A stretch of 10,073 bases of DNA from Treponema sp. (GTDB taxonomy: Bacteria; Spirochaetota; Spirochaetia; Treponematales; Breznakiellaceae): assembly GCA_031261385.1 (NCBI GenBank), contig JAISJS010000020.1:1-10073 (forward strand), written 5' to 3'. Shown in pieces: positions 1-5,521 of the stretch (positions are counted from its first letter, which is position 1; each line of letters opens with the position of its first letter). Both the position numbers and the translations under genes were made by a program. Below the pieces are notes generated by a model, which saw only the letters and a program-made list of their open reading frames with translations, did not search any database and had not been told where the DNA came from.

Positions 1-680
1 CCTTTTAACCGGTCTATTTCGCTGTTTGATACAGTGTCTTTCGTGTGTTTCACCTGAACAATAATTCTGCCTGCCGCTACACCCAGGGGGTTTTTATACG
101 CAATTATATCAATACCGCCGTCTTTTCCCTTTGGGGCGACATGGTCGATATAAAAGCCCATTCCCCGTAAAAGAGCGGCTGCCAAATCCTGAAATTCGTA
201 AGGATCTTTCCGGCCAAGATACCCGCATAACCGTTTGGCGCTTTTCTCCTGAAATTCATCAAAAAAGACTTCTGCGCTTTTATCAATTTCTTCTTCAGCC
301 TTTTCATCGTTGATAGCTAAATCCGGTGCAGCAGATGATTTCCCCCAAGTTTGGTAATCATGATAGAGGTTATCAAGAAATTTTTCCCTGCCTCCTGTTA
401 ATAATGTTTCGCCCTTGGGTGTTAAATGCCATATCCTTTTTTCTTTAAACAGAAACCCTCCGGCGATACAATCGAGACTGTAAAATTGTATGGTCGTTTT
501 CCATCGTAGTGCGCCTGTTTTTGTAAACCCCTTTTCCCAATCGGTTAATGTAATAGCCTTTTCTATTTCCAGAAATAATTCTCCTGCAGGCATTTCGCCG
601 TCATTATTTTGCAATATTGTGAAAGCCGCATACAGGCCCTTCTCAACGCACCTCATGGTTTTGGATAATTGTTTTGCCAT
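1..680 (-). CDS. Mrr-like restriction endonuclease, C-terminus cut by window edge
   Basis: The open frame starts at ATG 678-680 and runs off the left edge after 226 codons, so the C-terminus is missing. Residues about 10-95 resemble the Mrr N-terminal winged-helix domain, ending in a typical LTPKG turn. Residues about 160-226 match the Mrr catalytic domain, a PD-(D/E)XK nuclease fold. A YEFQDL helix (E162) precedes a GGID motif (D191) and the QVK motif (Q209, K211), so the active-site residues visible in this family are intact. Mrr enzymes are type IV restriction nucleases that cut modified foreign DNA in the cytoplasm; that role is inferred from the family. The gene lies 46 bases after the TPR lipoprotein gene, probably in the same transcript. 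A GGGG ribosome site sits 6 bases before the ATG, and the frame upstream is blocked by a stop inside the end of the preceding gene. A non-restriction Mrr relative is possible. Confidence 0.85.
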   Translation of the reverse strand, partial: MAKQLSKTMRCVEKGLYAAFTILQNNDGEMPAGELFLEIEKAITLTDWEKGFTKTGALRWKTTIQFYSLDCIAGGFLFKEKRIWHLTPKGETLLTGGREKFLDNLYHDYQTWGKSSAAPDLAINDEKAEEEIDKSAEVFFDEFQEKSAKRLCGYLGRKDPYEFQDLAAALLRGMGFYIDHVAPKGKDGGIDIIAYKNPLGVAAGRIIVQVKHTKDTVSNSEIDRLK

Positions 681-726
681 TTGTGTCCCCAATAATTTCC
701 AATTAAGTCTTCGCCGCAGGGCGAGA

Positions 727-1665
727 TCACAAGCGTTTTATAGCAATAACTTCCCAGTCTTTTATATTAAATGCCTCATAATATACTCGTACTTTTTGAC
801 CCGCCGTTAAACCTGTCCTGCTGCTCACTTTCATAGTCTTTGCAATGGCATTGTCTGCTGTTCGGAACCTAATGTCGGTTCCATCCTGGTATACGAATAC
901 CACATCGGAAACAAAAAGCTTCGAAGGATATGCAGATAGTCCTTGATAATAAACAAACTTTTCAGCGGCTGCTACTGCGTCGAACAAATCTGCGCTTGTA
1001 TAATTTGCCGGGTGGAAATTTCCTGGTTCCGGTACAACAATAAAATCCTTCGGATCGTAACGGTCTGCTAATCTTTTGGCGTACTCGGCTTCTACCTTCT
1101 TTTTTTTCTCGTGAATCCCGACTATCTCTAAACTAACCATATTTTGAAAACTTATATCCAGTGTTATCGCCTTATTAAGATCAAAAAGTGCGAGATCCAA
1201 GTTTTTCATCCCTTCGTTAAGCGTAGGGTCCTCAGTTCTTATCCTTTTTTCAAGGGCATAAGTTTCCGTCCCCACTTGGCCATTTCCCAATTCTGCAAGA
1301 AGCTTCCCACGAATAAAATAAGCTTGGGCTATATTTTGATCAATTTCAATGGCCTTATTACAATCTTTTAAAGCAGCACCGGAAGAGTAATCAACTCCGA
1401 TGAAATACAAAGTAGCTCGCTTAACATATGCATCTGCAAAATTAGGATCAAGCTTTATTGCTGAGGAATATGCTTCCATTGCGGCGTAATTATACCCAAC
1501 TTTCTCCAATTGTATTCCACGTTCATAATAACTTTGCGCACTCTCAACACTTTGCGTGCTTTCAACATTTTGAGTACTTTCAAAAGTGAGACACCCCAGT
1601 AATAAAAAATCCAATAAGATTGCTCCAAAAACCGGTACGGCAAGTTTAAAAAATTTGACACTCAT
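727..1665 (-). CDS. TPR-repeat lipoprotein of unknown function
   Basis: This 312-residue protein begins with a short basic N-terminus, a hydrophobic stretch (residues 8-24) and a lipobox LLGC with the lipidated cysteine at position 25, so it is predicted to be an exported lipoprotein. A hexapeptide-like linker (30-45) follows. Tetratricopeptide repeats then lie at about 45-77, 78-111 and 112-171, the last split by an insertion at 128-150. A lysine-rich helix (186-202) leads to a beta-rich C-terminal domain (about 208-312) that I do not recognise. TPRs bind partner proteins; no enzyme motif is visible. The start is well supported: TAAGGAGG lies 7 bases upstream, and the ATG overlaps the stop of the winged-helix gene as ATGA, which suggests coupled translation. 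Its place between a winged-helix gene and an Mrr nuclease gene is odd for an envelope protein. Confidence 0.85.
   Translation of the reverse strand: MSVKFFKLAVPVFGAILLDFLLLGCLTFESTQNVESTQSVESAQSYYERGIQLEKVGYNYAAMEAYSSAIKLDPNFADAYVKRATLYFIGVDYSSGAALKDCNKAIEIDQNIAQAYFIRGKLLAELGNGQVGTETYALEKRIRTEDPTLNEGMKNLDLALFDLNKAITLDISFQNMVSLEIVGIHEKKKKVEAEYAKRLADRYDPKDFIVVPEPGNFHPANYTSADLFDAVAAAEKFVYYQGLSAYPSKLFVSDVVFVYQDGTDIRFRTADNAIAKTMKVSSRTGLTAGQKVRVYYEAFNIKDWEVIAIKRL
1531..1578 (-). repeat. Imperfect 18-base tandem repeat in the lipoprotein linker
   Basis: The region encoding residues 30-45 reads as two and two-thirds copies of an 18-base unit giving STQNVE, STQSVE, SAQS. The copies differ at several third positions, so this is an old rather than a fresh duplication. 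It lies just behind the lipidated cysteine, where a flexible tether to the membrane is expected. Confidence 0.7.
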
Positions 1666-1928
1666 AACATATCCTCCTTAACCGAAAGCAGCTTACTGGT
1701 AACAAAGTACTTGAGAGTGATGTCCGATAATGTCTGAATTTTAATACCATTGTTATCATTTGTTGGTTCCATCTGTACGTACTCCTTATCAATCAATATA
1801 TGAAGAATATCCGTACAATTTTGTTTTTCGATATCAGTTATGACGCCAAGTTTTTTGAATATTTCCTGTCGGGTAAGCGGACCCCATTTGCAAAGTAAAT
1901 CATAAATTTTCCTTTCATCCATTGTCAT
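1662..1928 (-). CDS. Small winged-helix DNA-binding protein
   Basis: This 88-residue protein carries one predicted winged helix-turn-helix at about residues 4-55: an ERKIYDLL helix, then a GPLTRQEIFKKLGV turn and recognition region. A hairpin-like wing follows at about 52-68. It resembles small MarR-like wHTH proteins, but I cannot assign a named family. It is the first gene of the leftward operon, about 70 bases downstream of the predicted transcription start. Its TGA stop overlaps the lipoprotein ATG (ATGA). Two starts are possible, ATG 1926-1928 and an in-frame ATG two codons later (1920-1922); a GGGGGA stretch about 9 bases before the first favours it. It may regulate its own operon, but that is inference. 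Confidence 0.75.
   Translation of the reverse strand: MTMDERKIYDLLCKWGPLTRQEIFKKLGVITDIEKQNCTDILHILIDKEYVQMEPTNDNNGIKIQTLSDITLKYFVTSKLLSVKEDML
1673..1680 (-). promoter_or_regulatory. Strong ribosome binding site for the TPR lipoprotein
   Basis: TAAGGAGG, a near-perfect anti-16S match, lies 7 bases upstream of the lipoprotein ATG and inside the last codons of the winged-helix gene. It decides the lipoprotein start and would let ribosomes initiate afresh as well as by coupling over the ATGA overlap. Confidence 0.8.
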
Positions 1929-1950
1929 TTGTTTAATCCCCCAGAATTCG

Positions 1951-2054
1951 GTAATTACCCCACAAAAACCCCATATAATACAGTAATAACTATATCAATG
2001 TCCTCATAATATAAAGTAAATACCATATTGTCAAGCAAAAAATCAGGTAATTAC
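1951..2054. promoter_or_regulatory. Four phased GTAAWWAC motifs, probable operator array
   Basis: The divergent region holds GTAATTAC (1951-1958), GTAATAAC (1983-1990), GTAAATAC (2016-2023) and GTAATTAC (2047-2054). Start-to-start distances are 32, 33 and 31 bases, close to three DNA turns, so all sites would face the same side of the helix. The outer two are perfect 8-base palindromes and each is preceded by G; the first extends to the 10-base palindrome GGTAATTACC. The inner two have one mismatch each. The third lies in the spacer of the leftward promoter and the fourth next to the XRE gene start. The likeliest binder is the adjacent XRE protein, an inference from position. Confidence 0.5.
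2006..2034 (-). promoter_or_regulatory. Sigma-70 promoter for the leftward wHTH-TPR-Mrr operon
   Basis: On the minus strand TTGACA (2034-2029, a perfect -35) is followed by a 17-base spacer and TATTAT (2011-2006, one mismatch to TATAAT). Transcription would start near 1999, giving a leader of about 70 bases before the wHTH gene. One copy of the GTAAWWAC motif (2016-2023) lies inside the spacer, a classical place for a repressor to block RNA polymerase. Confidence 0.75.
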
Positions 2055-2062
2055 ACTATTTT

Positions 2063-2413
2063 TTGGATATGGAAAGCAGTTTTAGGAAAAATCTGAGGGA
2101 TGAACTTGACTATCAGGACTTGACGGTTAAGGAACTGGCTGCAAAAACGGGGATTGCGAAGGGGGCGCTCGATTGCTATTTGGGCAAACAGGCCTCCATG
2201 CCGCCTGCCAATGCGGCGGTAAAGATAGCCGGGGCGCTCGGCGTTTCGGTTGAGTACCTCGTTACCGGGGAGAAGCCCCGGGAAGAAGATGCACAGCCCG
2301 CCGCAAAGGTTCGTTCAATTCTGCAAATTCTTAAAGGGCTCAATGACAATGATCAGGATATTTTGCTTGGCATTGCCCAGGTTTTACGAAAGCATGGTTC
2401 TATGGTTAAATAA
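2063..2413 (+). CDS. XRE-family helix-turn-helix regulator
   Basis: This protein of 116 residues (114 from the internal ATG) has a Cro/C1-type helix-turn-helix at about residues 9-68: a KNLRDEL helix, the TVKELAAKTGIAKGALDCYL turn and recognition helix, and a closing GVSVEYLVTG segment typical of XRE domains. A charged linker (70-80) leads to a helical tail (about 82-112), likely for dimerisation. The start is uncertain. TTG 2063 and ATG 2069 are in frame, and neither has a good ribosome site; the nearest AGG is 13 or more bases away. It faces the wHTH-TPR-Mrr operon across the motif-rich region, so it probably represses itself and that operon. A second possible target is the downstream toxin-antitoxin and catabolic genes. 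Its base composition is GC-richer than that of the genes on both sides. Confidence 0.85.
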   Translation: MDMESSFRKNLRDELDYQDLTVKELAAKTGIAKGALDCYLGKQASMPPANAAVKIAGALGVSVEYLVTGEKPREEDAQPAAKVRSILQILKGLNDNDQDILLGIAQVLRKHGSMVK

Positions 2414-2485
2414 AATACTGCAGTGCGTGTGAGCGCACAAGCGTACTCCTGAAATCGGCTCATACGGCTTGCATTTTATATATCC

Positions 2486-2505
2486 TTGTATTACAATTTG
2501 TATTA
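2486..2505 (+). promoter_or_regulatory. Probable vapB promoter -10 with overlapping operator
   Basis: TTGTA-T-TACAA (2486-2496) is a perfect inverted repeat, and TTGTATTA occurs twice (2486-2493 and 2498-2505), 12 bases apart. The likely -10 box TACAAT (2492-2497) lies inside it; 17 bases upstream is only a weak -35, TTGCAT (2469-2474). Ribbon-helix-helix antitoxins usually bind such short spaced repeats to repress their own operon, so this is a natural autoregulatory site. The AAGAGG ribosome site follows at 2505-2510, and the remainder of the gap (2414-2468) shows nothing firm. Confidence 0.5.
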
Positions 2506-2515
2506 AGAGGTATAT

Positions 2516-2767
2516 ATGACAACTGTCCGCTTACCCATCGAAATGGAGCAGAGATTGGCTTCCACTTCAAAAATAAAACACAAGTCAAAATCAGAATTAA
2601 TCAAAGAGGCGCTGGAAAAATTCTTTTTTCAGGAAGATGATACGCAGGACTCCTATAAATCGGGAGAAGCCTATTTTGGAAAATACGGCAGCGGGAATGG
2701 GAACCTTTCCACCAATTACAAGAACTTGTTAAAAGAAAAGTTAAATGCTAAATACCGTACTCATTGA
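2516..2767 (+). CDS. Ribbon-helix-helix antitoxin, VapB-type partner of the PIN toxin
   Basis: This 83-residue protein starts with a CopG/Arc-type ribbon-helix-helix domain (residues 1-38). The TTVRLP strand is followed by helix EMEQRLAS, a lysine-rich turn and helix SKSELIKEALEKFF. The tail (about 45-80, containing GKYGSGNGNLS) probably wraps the toxin. In type II systems the antitoxin neutralises the toxin and, as a complex, represses the operon. AAGAGG lies 5 bases before the ATG. The last 23 bases overlap the toxin gene in another frame, the usual coupling for these pairs. The family pairing is clear; the exact subfamily name is not. Confidence 0.88.
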   Translation: MTTVRLPIEMEQRLASTSKIKHKSKSELIKEALEKFFFQEDDTQDSYKSGEAYFGKYGSGNGNLSTNYKNLLKEKLNAKYRTH

Positions 2768-3161
2768 TGCGGGGCCTTTGATAGCTCTGTTTGATAAAGA
2801 CGATAAGTATCACAAAAAAATCAAAAAGTTTGTCTCGAACGGACGGTTTAAATTTGTGAGTACAACTGCAGTTTTTACCGAAGTAACGCATATGCTTGAT
2901 TTTAATATCAATGTACAAATTGACTTTCTTGAGTGGGTTATGAACAGAGGGATCGTTCTATGTGAAATTCTGCAAAGTGACATAGCCGGAATTATTGTAC
3001 TTACCAGGAAATATGCCGATCGTCCAATGGATTTTGCAGATGCAACATTGGTAGTGGCGGCAGAAAAAACCGGTATACGGAAAATAATCAGTATAGACTC
3101 AGATTTTGATATTTATCGCTTACCCGGTAACGTTAAAATTAAAAATGTATTTTCTATATAA
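2745..3161 (+). CDS. PIN-domain ribonuclease toxin, VapC family
   Basis: A single PIN domain spans the whole 138 residues, the usual VapC size. The acidic metal-binding set is visible: D8 in the VLIDAGPLIALFD opening, E46 in FTEVTH, D96/D99 in MDFADATLV, and D118/D120 in the SIDSDFD end motif. VapC toxins are Mg2+-dependent RNases that cut tRNA or rRNA and arrest growth when the antitoxin is lost; the target here is unknown. Translation is probably coupled to the antitoxin through the 23-base overlap, as only a weak AAGAAAAG precedes the ATG. The next gene, a FAD oxidoreductase, starts 13 bases after the stop with no terminator between, so readthrough is likely. The protein looks intact. Confidence 0.9.
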   Translation: MLNTVLIDAGPLIALFDKDDKYHKKIKKFVSNGRFKFVSTTAVFTEVTHMLDFNINVQIDFLEWVMNRGIVLCEILQSDIAGIIVLTRKYADRPMDFADATLVVAAEKTGIRKIISIDSDFDIYRLPGNVKIKNVFSI

Positions 3162-3174
3162 ATAAGGAGTTCCT

Positions 3175-4521
3175 ATGACCATCAATCTTCCCCCGCGCAG
3201 CGCCGCCCTTTATAAAGAGACCGATGTCCTTGTTGTAGGCGGCGGGCCTGCAGGTATAGGAGCCGCAGTAGCGGCCTCCCGGAGCGGCTGCAAGGTGATG
3301 CTGCTTGAGAAACGCGGTTTTCTTGGCGGCAATATCACCGCCTCTTATGTGGAGACCTGTAATCATTTCATGCATAATTTGACGTTTCAGACGGGCGGCA
3401 TCTGGGCGGAACTGGAAACAGGCTACCGTGCAAAATTCGGCGCTTCAGGGGACATACGTCCCAATGCGGCGAATCGCTTTTCAAGCGAATACCTTAAAGT
3501 GTTTCTGGATACCTTTGTCGGCGGGGCGGGGGTGGAGGTGTGCCTTCACAGTTTTGTCAACGAGGTGGTGATGGAAAACGGCGCCATTGCCTATGTGGTC
3601 ATTCAAAGCAAACAGGGGCCGCTGGCGATCAAGGCGAAGCAGGTGATTGATTGTTCCGGTGATGGTGACGTTGCCTTTGCCGCAGGTATTCCGTTTGATC
3701 AGGGCCGGGATTCCGATCACGCCTGTCAGCCGGGGACGGTCAATTTCCGTATAGGCGGGGTGGATGCGGCGTTTCTGACCGAAGGCGGGAAGGACCGGCT
3801 TAGGGAAATCGGCAAGCGCTTTCGTGAGGATTACCGGGCGGGGAGAACCGGCCTTGCCTGCAAGCGACAGGATATTCCGATGGGCCGTTTGACGGCGGCA
3901 GGTATTGTCTCGTACATCAATTATCCGTGTGCCTACGGTATCGATCCCACCAGCATGGCTGACCTTACCCGCGGGGAGATGGAGTGCCGTCAGTATATTC
4001 TGGAAATTTGTGATTATATGAAAAAAAACTTTGAGGGCTTTGAAAAAAGCGAACTGGTTTCCATTGCGCCGGAAATTGGCTTCCGGGACAGCCGCCGCTT
4101 CCACGGCGAGTACCGTCTCACCATTGACGATGTGCTTTCCGCCCGCCACTTTGATGACGCCATTGCCGTGTTCCCTCAATTTTACGATATGCTTTCTCCC
4201 GATGCCAACATGAACGAGGGCAGCCCCCAGGATGCAGGGTACAACGGGTACATCTGTTCGTATCCCAAAGACGGCCTCAATTTTGAGATTCCATACCGTT
4301 GTCTTTTGCCGCTTGGTGTGGACAATTTGCTTATTGCCGGACGCTGTATTTCCGCAGACCATGTGGCGGAGAGCGGGATCCGGGCGATATCGGCCTGTAT
4401 GTATACAGGGCAGGCCGCGGGAACTGCTGCAGGGCTTGCTTTAAAATCTGATACGAAACCGCGGGCTGTCAATGTAAAGGAATTGCAGGATAATTTGCGG
4501 GCGCAGAAATGCAGGTTGTAG
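3175..4521 (+). CDS. FAD-dependent oxidoreductase (FAD_oxidored family)
   Basis: This 448-residue protein opens with a dinucleotide-binding Rossmann motif, DVLVVGGGPAGIGAA (residues 17-31), with E45 as the likely ribose-binding acid and a GFLGGN segment (48-53). A second flavin motif, DCSGDGDVAFAAG (159-171), and a C-terminal segment containing LLIAGRCISADHVAESGIRA (about 392-411) complete the bipartite FAD site. This matches the FAD-dependent oxidoreductase family PF12831. Members oxidise or reduce varied small molecules in the cytoplasm, and the substrate cannot be predicted here. No export signal or membrane segment is seen. The ribosome site AAGGAG lies 6 bases before the ATG. It is the first gene of the catabolic operon; its partners suggest a sugar-acid or 2-hydroxy/2-oxoacid substrate. 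Its closeness to the toxin gene is unusual. Confidence 0.85.
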   Translation: MTINLPPRSAALYKETDVLVVGGGPAGIGAAVAASRSGCKVMLLEKRGFLGGNITASYVETCNHFMHNLTFQTGGIWAELETGYRAKFGASGDIRPNAANRFSSEYLKVFLDTFVGGAGVEVCLHSFVNEVVMENGAIAYVVIQSKQGPLAIKAKQVIDCSGDGDVAFAAGIPFDQGRDSDHACQPGTVNFRIGGVDAAFLTEGGKDRLREIGKRFREDYRAGRTGLACKRQDIPMGRLTAAGIVSYINYPCAYGIDPTSMADLTRGEMECRQYILEICDYMKKNFEGFEKSELVSIAPEIGFRDSRRFHGEYRLTIDDVLSARHFDDAIAVFPQFYDMLSPDANMNEGSPQDAGYNGYICSYPKDGLNFEIPYRCLLPLGVDNLLIAGRCISADHVAESGIRAISACMYTGQAAGTAAGLALKSDTKPRAVNVKELQDNLRAQKCRL

Positions 4522-4590
4522 AGATGATATTAATACACAGGATTATAACCGCAAAGGCGAAAAAGTCGAAAAAGGGGGAGAGGAATAAAA

Positions 4591-5472
4591 ATGGGTTTGA
4601 AATTAACGGAATTTTCTCCTGCGGCGAAAAAAATATTTTCTGCGGGTGATGATATCACCATGATTGCCTCGGGGTATAATTTTACTGAGGGGCCGGTGTG
4701 GGACATCAAAAAAGAGTGCCTTTATTTTACCGATTTCAGGAACGACTTGATTCTTATGTGGACAAAAGAGGCGGGCGCCGGTATCTATCGTAATAAGGCG
4801 AACCGGGCAATCGGGCTTTCTATGGATGGGGAAGGGCGTATTGTGTCTGCCGAATCGTCAAGCAGATGTATTGCTTGGGCTGATGGCGAAAAGAGCGTTG
4901 CCATTGCCGCTTCTTATCAGGGTAAGAAACTCAACAGTCCCAATGATGTGGTGGTTTCAAAAAGCGGGGATATTTTTTTTACCGATCCGTATTCAACGGC
5001 CCTGGGGTATGAGCGGGAAATTGATTTTAACGGGGTCTATACTTTTAATCCCGGCGGGGAGACGCAGCTTATTTACGGCGGCTTTGGCTGGCCTAACGGG
5101 ATTGCCCTTTCACCGGATGAGTCCATCCTCTATGTGAACGATACGGGGCTTCAGCAAATATTTGCCTTCAACATCACAGAAAAAAATTATCCGCTGTCGC
5201 CAAAAATTTTTGCAACACTGGATCCGGCTTACGGACCCGGCGCTCCTGACGGCATGAAGGTTGATGTGGAGGGGAATGTGTATGTTACCGGGCCGGGGGG
5301 ATTGTGGGTTTTAAGTCCCGATGGGCAGCCGTTGGTGATCCTTCATTCTCCGGAATTTGTCGGGAACTTTTGTTTTGGCGGGGCGGACAGCAAAACGATT
5401 TTTCTTACCGCCAGTACCTCGGTATATCGCGTACCTGTCGGTATACCCGGCATAGTGCCGTACCGGAAATAG
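4591..5472 (+). CDS. SMP-30/gluconolactonase-family lactone hydrolase
   Basis: This 293-residue protein is a full-length six-bladed beta-propeller of the SMP-30/gluconolactonase/LRE family (PF08450). The divalent-metal ligands known from this family are all recognisable: E33 in TEGPVW, N118 in NSPND, N169 in WPNGIA and D220 in PDGMK. Such enzymes open sugar lactones (glucono-, xylono-, arabino-lactone and others) to aldonates. There is no signal peptide, so it is probably cytoplasmic. A purine-rich ribosome site, GGGGGAGAGG, lies 7 bases before the ATG. The 69-base gap from the FAD enzyme holds no clear promoter or terminator. Together with the aldo/keto reductase and the racemase-like gene it suggests sugar or sugar-acid catabolism. 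Exact lactone specificity is not readable. Confidence 0.88.
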   Translation: MGLKLTEFSPAAKKIFSAGDDITMIASGYNFTEGPVWDIKKECLYFTDFRNDLILMWTKEAGAGIYRNKANRAIGLSMDGEGRIVSAESSSRCIAWADGEKSVAIAASYQGKKLNSPNDVVVSKSGDIFFTDPYSTALGYEREIDFNGVYTFNPGGETQLIYGGFGWPNGIALSPDESILYVNDTGLQQIFAFNITEKNYPLSPKIFATLDPAYGPGAPDGMKVDVEGNVYVTGPGGLWVLSPDGQPLVILHSPEFVGNFCFGGADSKTIFLTASTSVYRVPVGIPGIVPYRK

Positions 5473-5483
5473 TTTACCTGGAA

Positions 5484-5505
5484 ATTGTGATCTTATTGTG
5501 ATCTT
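5484..5505 (+). repeat. Perfect 11-base tandem duplication upstream of the aldo/keto reductase
   Basis: ATTGTGATCTT occurs twice in direct contact (5484-5494 and 5495-5505) in the 49-base gap between the lactonase and aldo/keto reductase genes, just before the AAGGAG ribosome site (5511-5516). The unit is about one helical turn. It contains TGTGA, the half-site of CRP-like regulators, but in direct rather than inverted orientation. Confidence 0.7.
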
Positions 5506-5521
5506 AGTGTAAGGAGCGATT

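Noticed and set aside
490..810. Plus-strand open frame across the Mrr-like gene and the lipoprotein end
   Set aside because: It crosses two well-supported minus-strand genes, has no ribosome site and shows no domain.
2423..2438. Hairpin GTGCG-TGTGAG-CGCAC after the XRE gene, considered as a terminator
   Set aside because: The stem has only five pairs and no T-run follows, so an intrinsic terminator cannot be supported.
3133..3162. TTAAAA-18-TATAAA before the FAD enzyme, considered as the catabolic operon promoter
   Set aside because: The -35 is poor, the region is simply AT-rich, and the implied RNA start falls after the ribosome site, which would leave it out of the transcript.
4021..4028. 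Runs of eight A (4021-4028) and eight T (4973-4980) considered as phase-variation tracts
   Set aside because: Both lie inside intact metabolic genes, are short, and occur in normal Lys and Phe codon contexts.
3481..4362. Long minus-strand open frame (293 codons) opposite the FAD oxidoreductase gene
   Set aside because: It is a shadow of a GC-rich gene: the plus-strand protein has full family motifs, while the antisense product shows no recognisable domain and no ribosome site.
4522..4590. Gap before the lactonase gene checked for a promoter or riboswitch
   Set aside because: No -35/-10 pair with acceptable spacing and no stem longer than a few bases was found; only the purine-rich ribosome site is clear.
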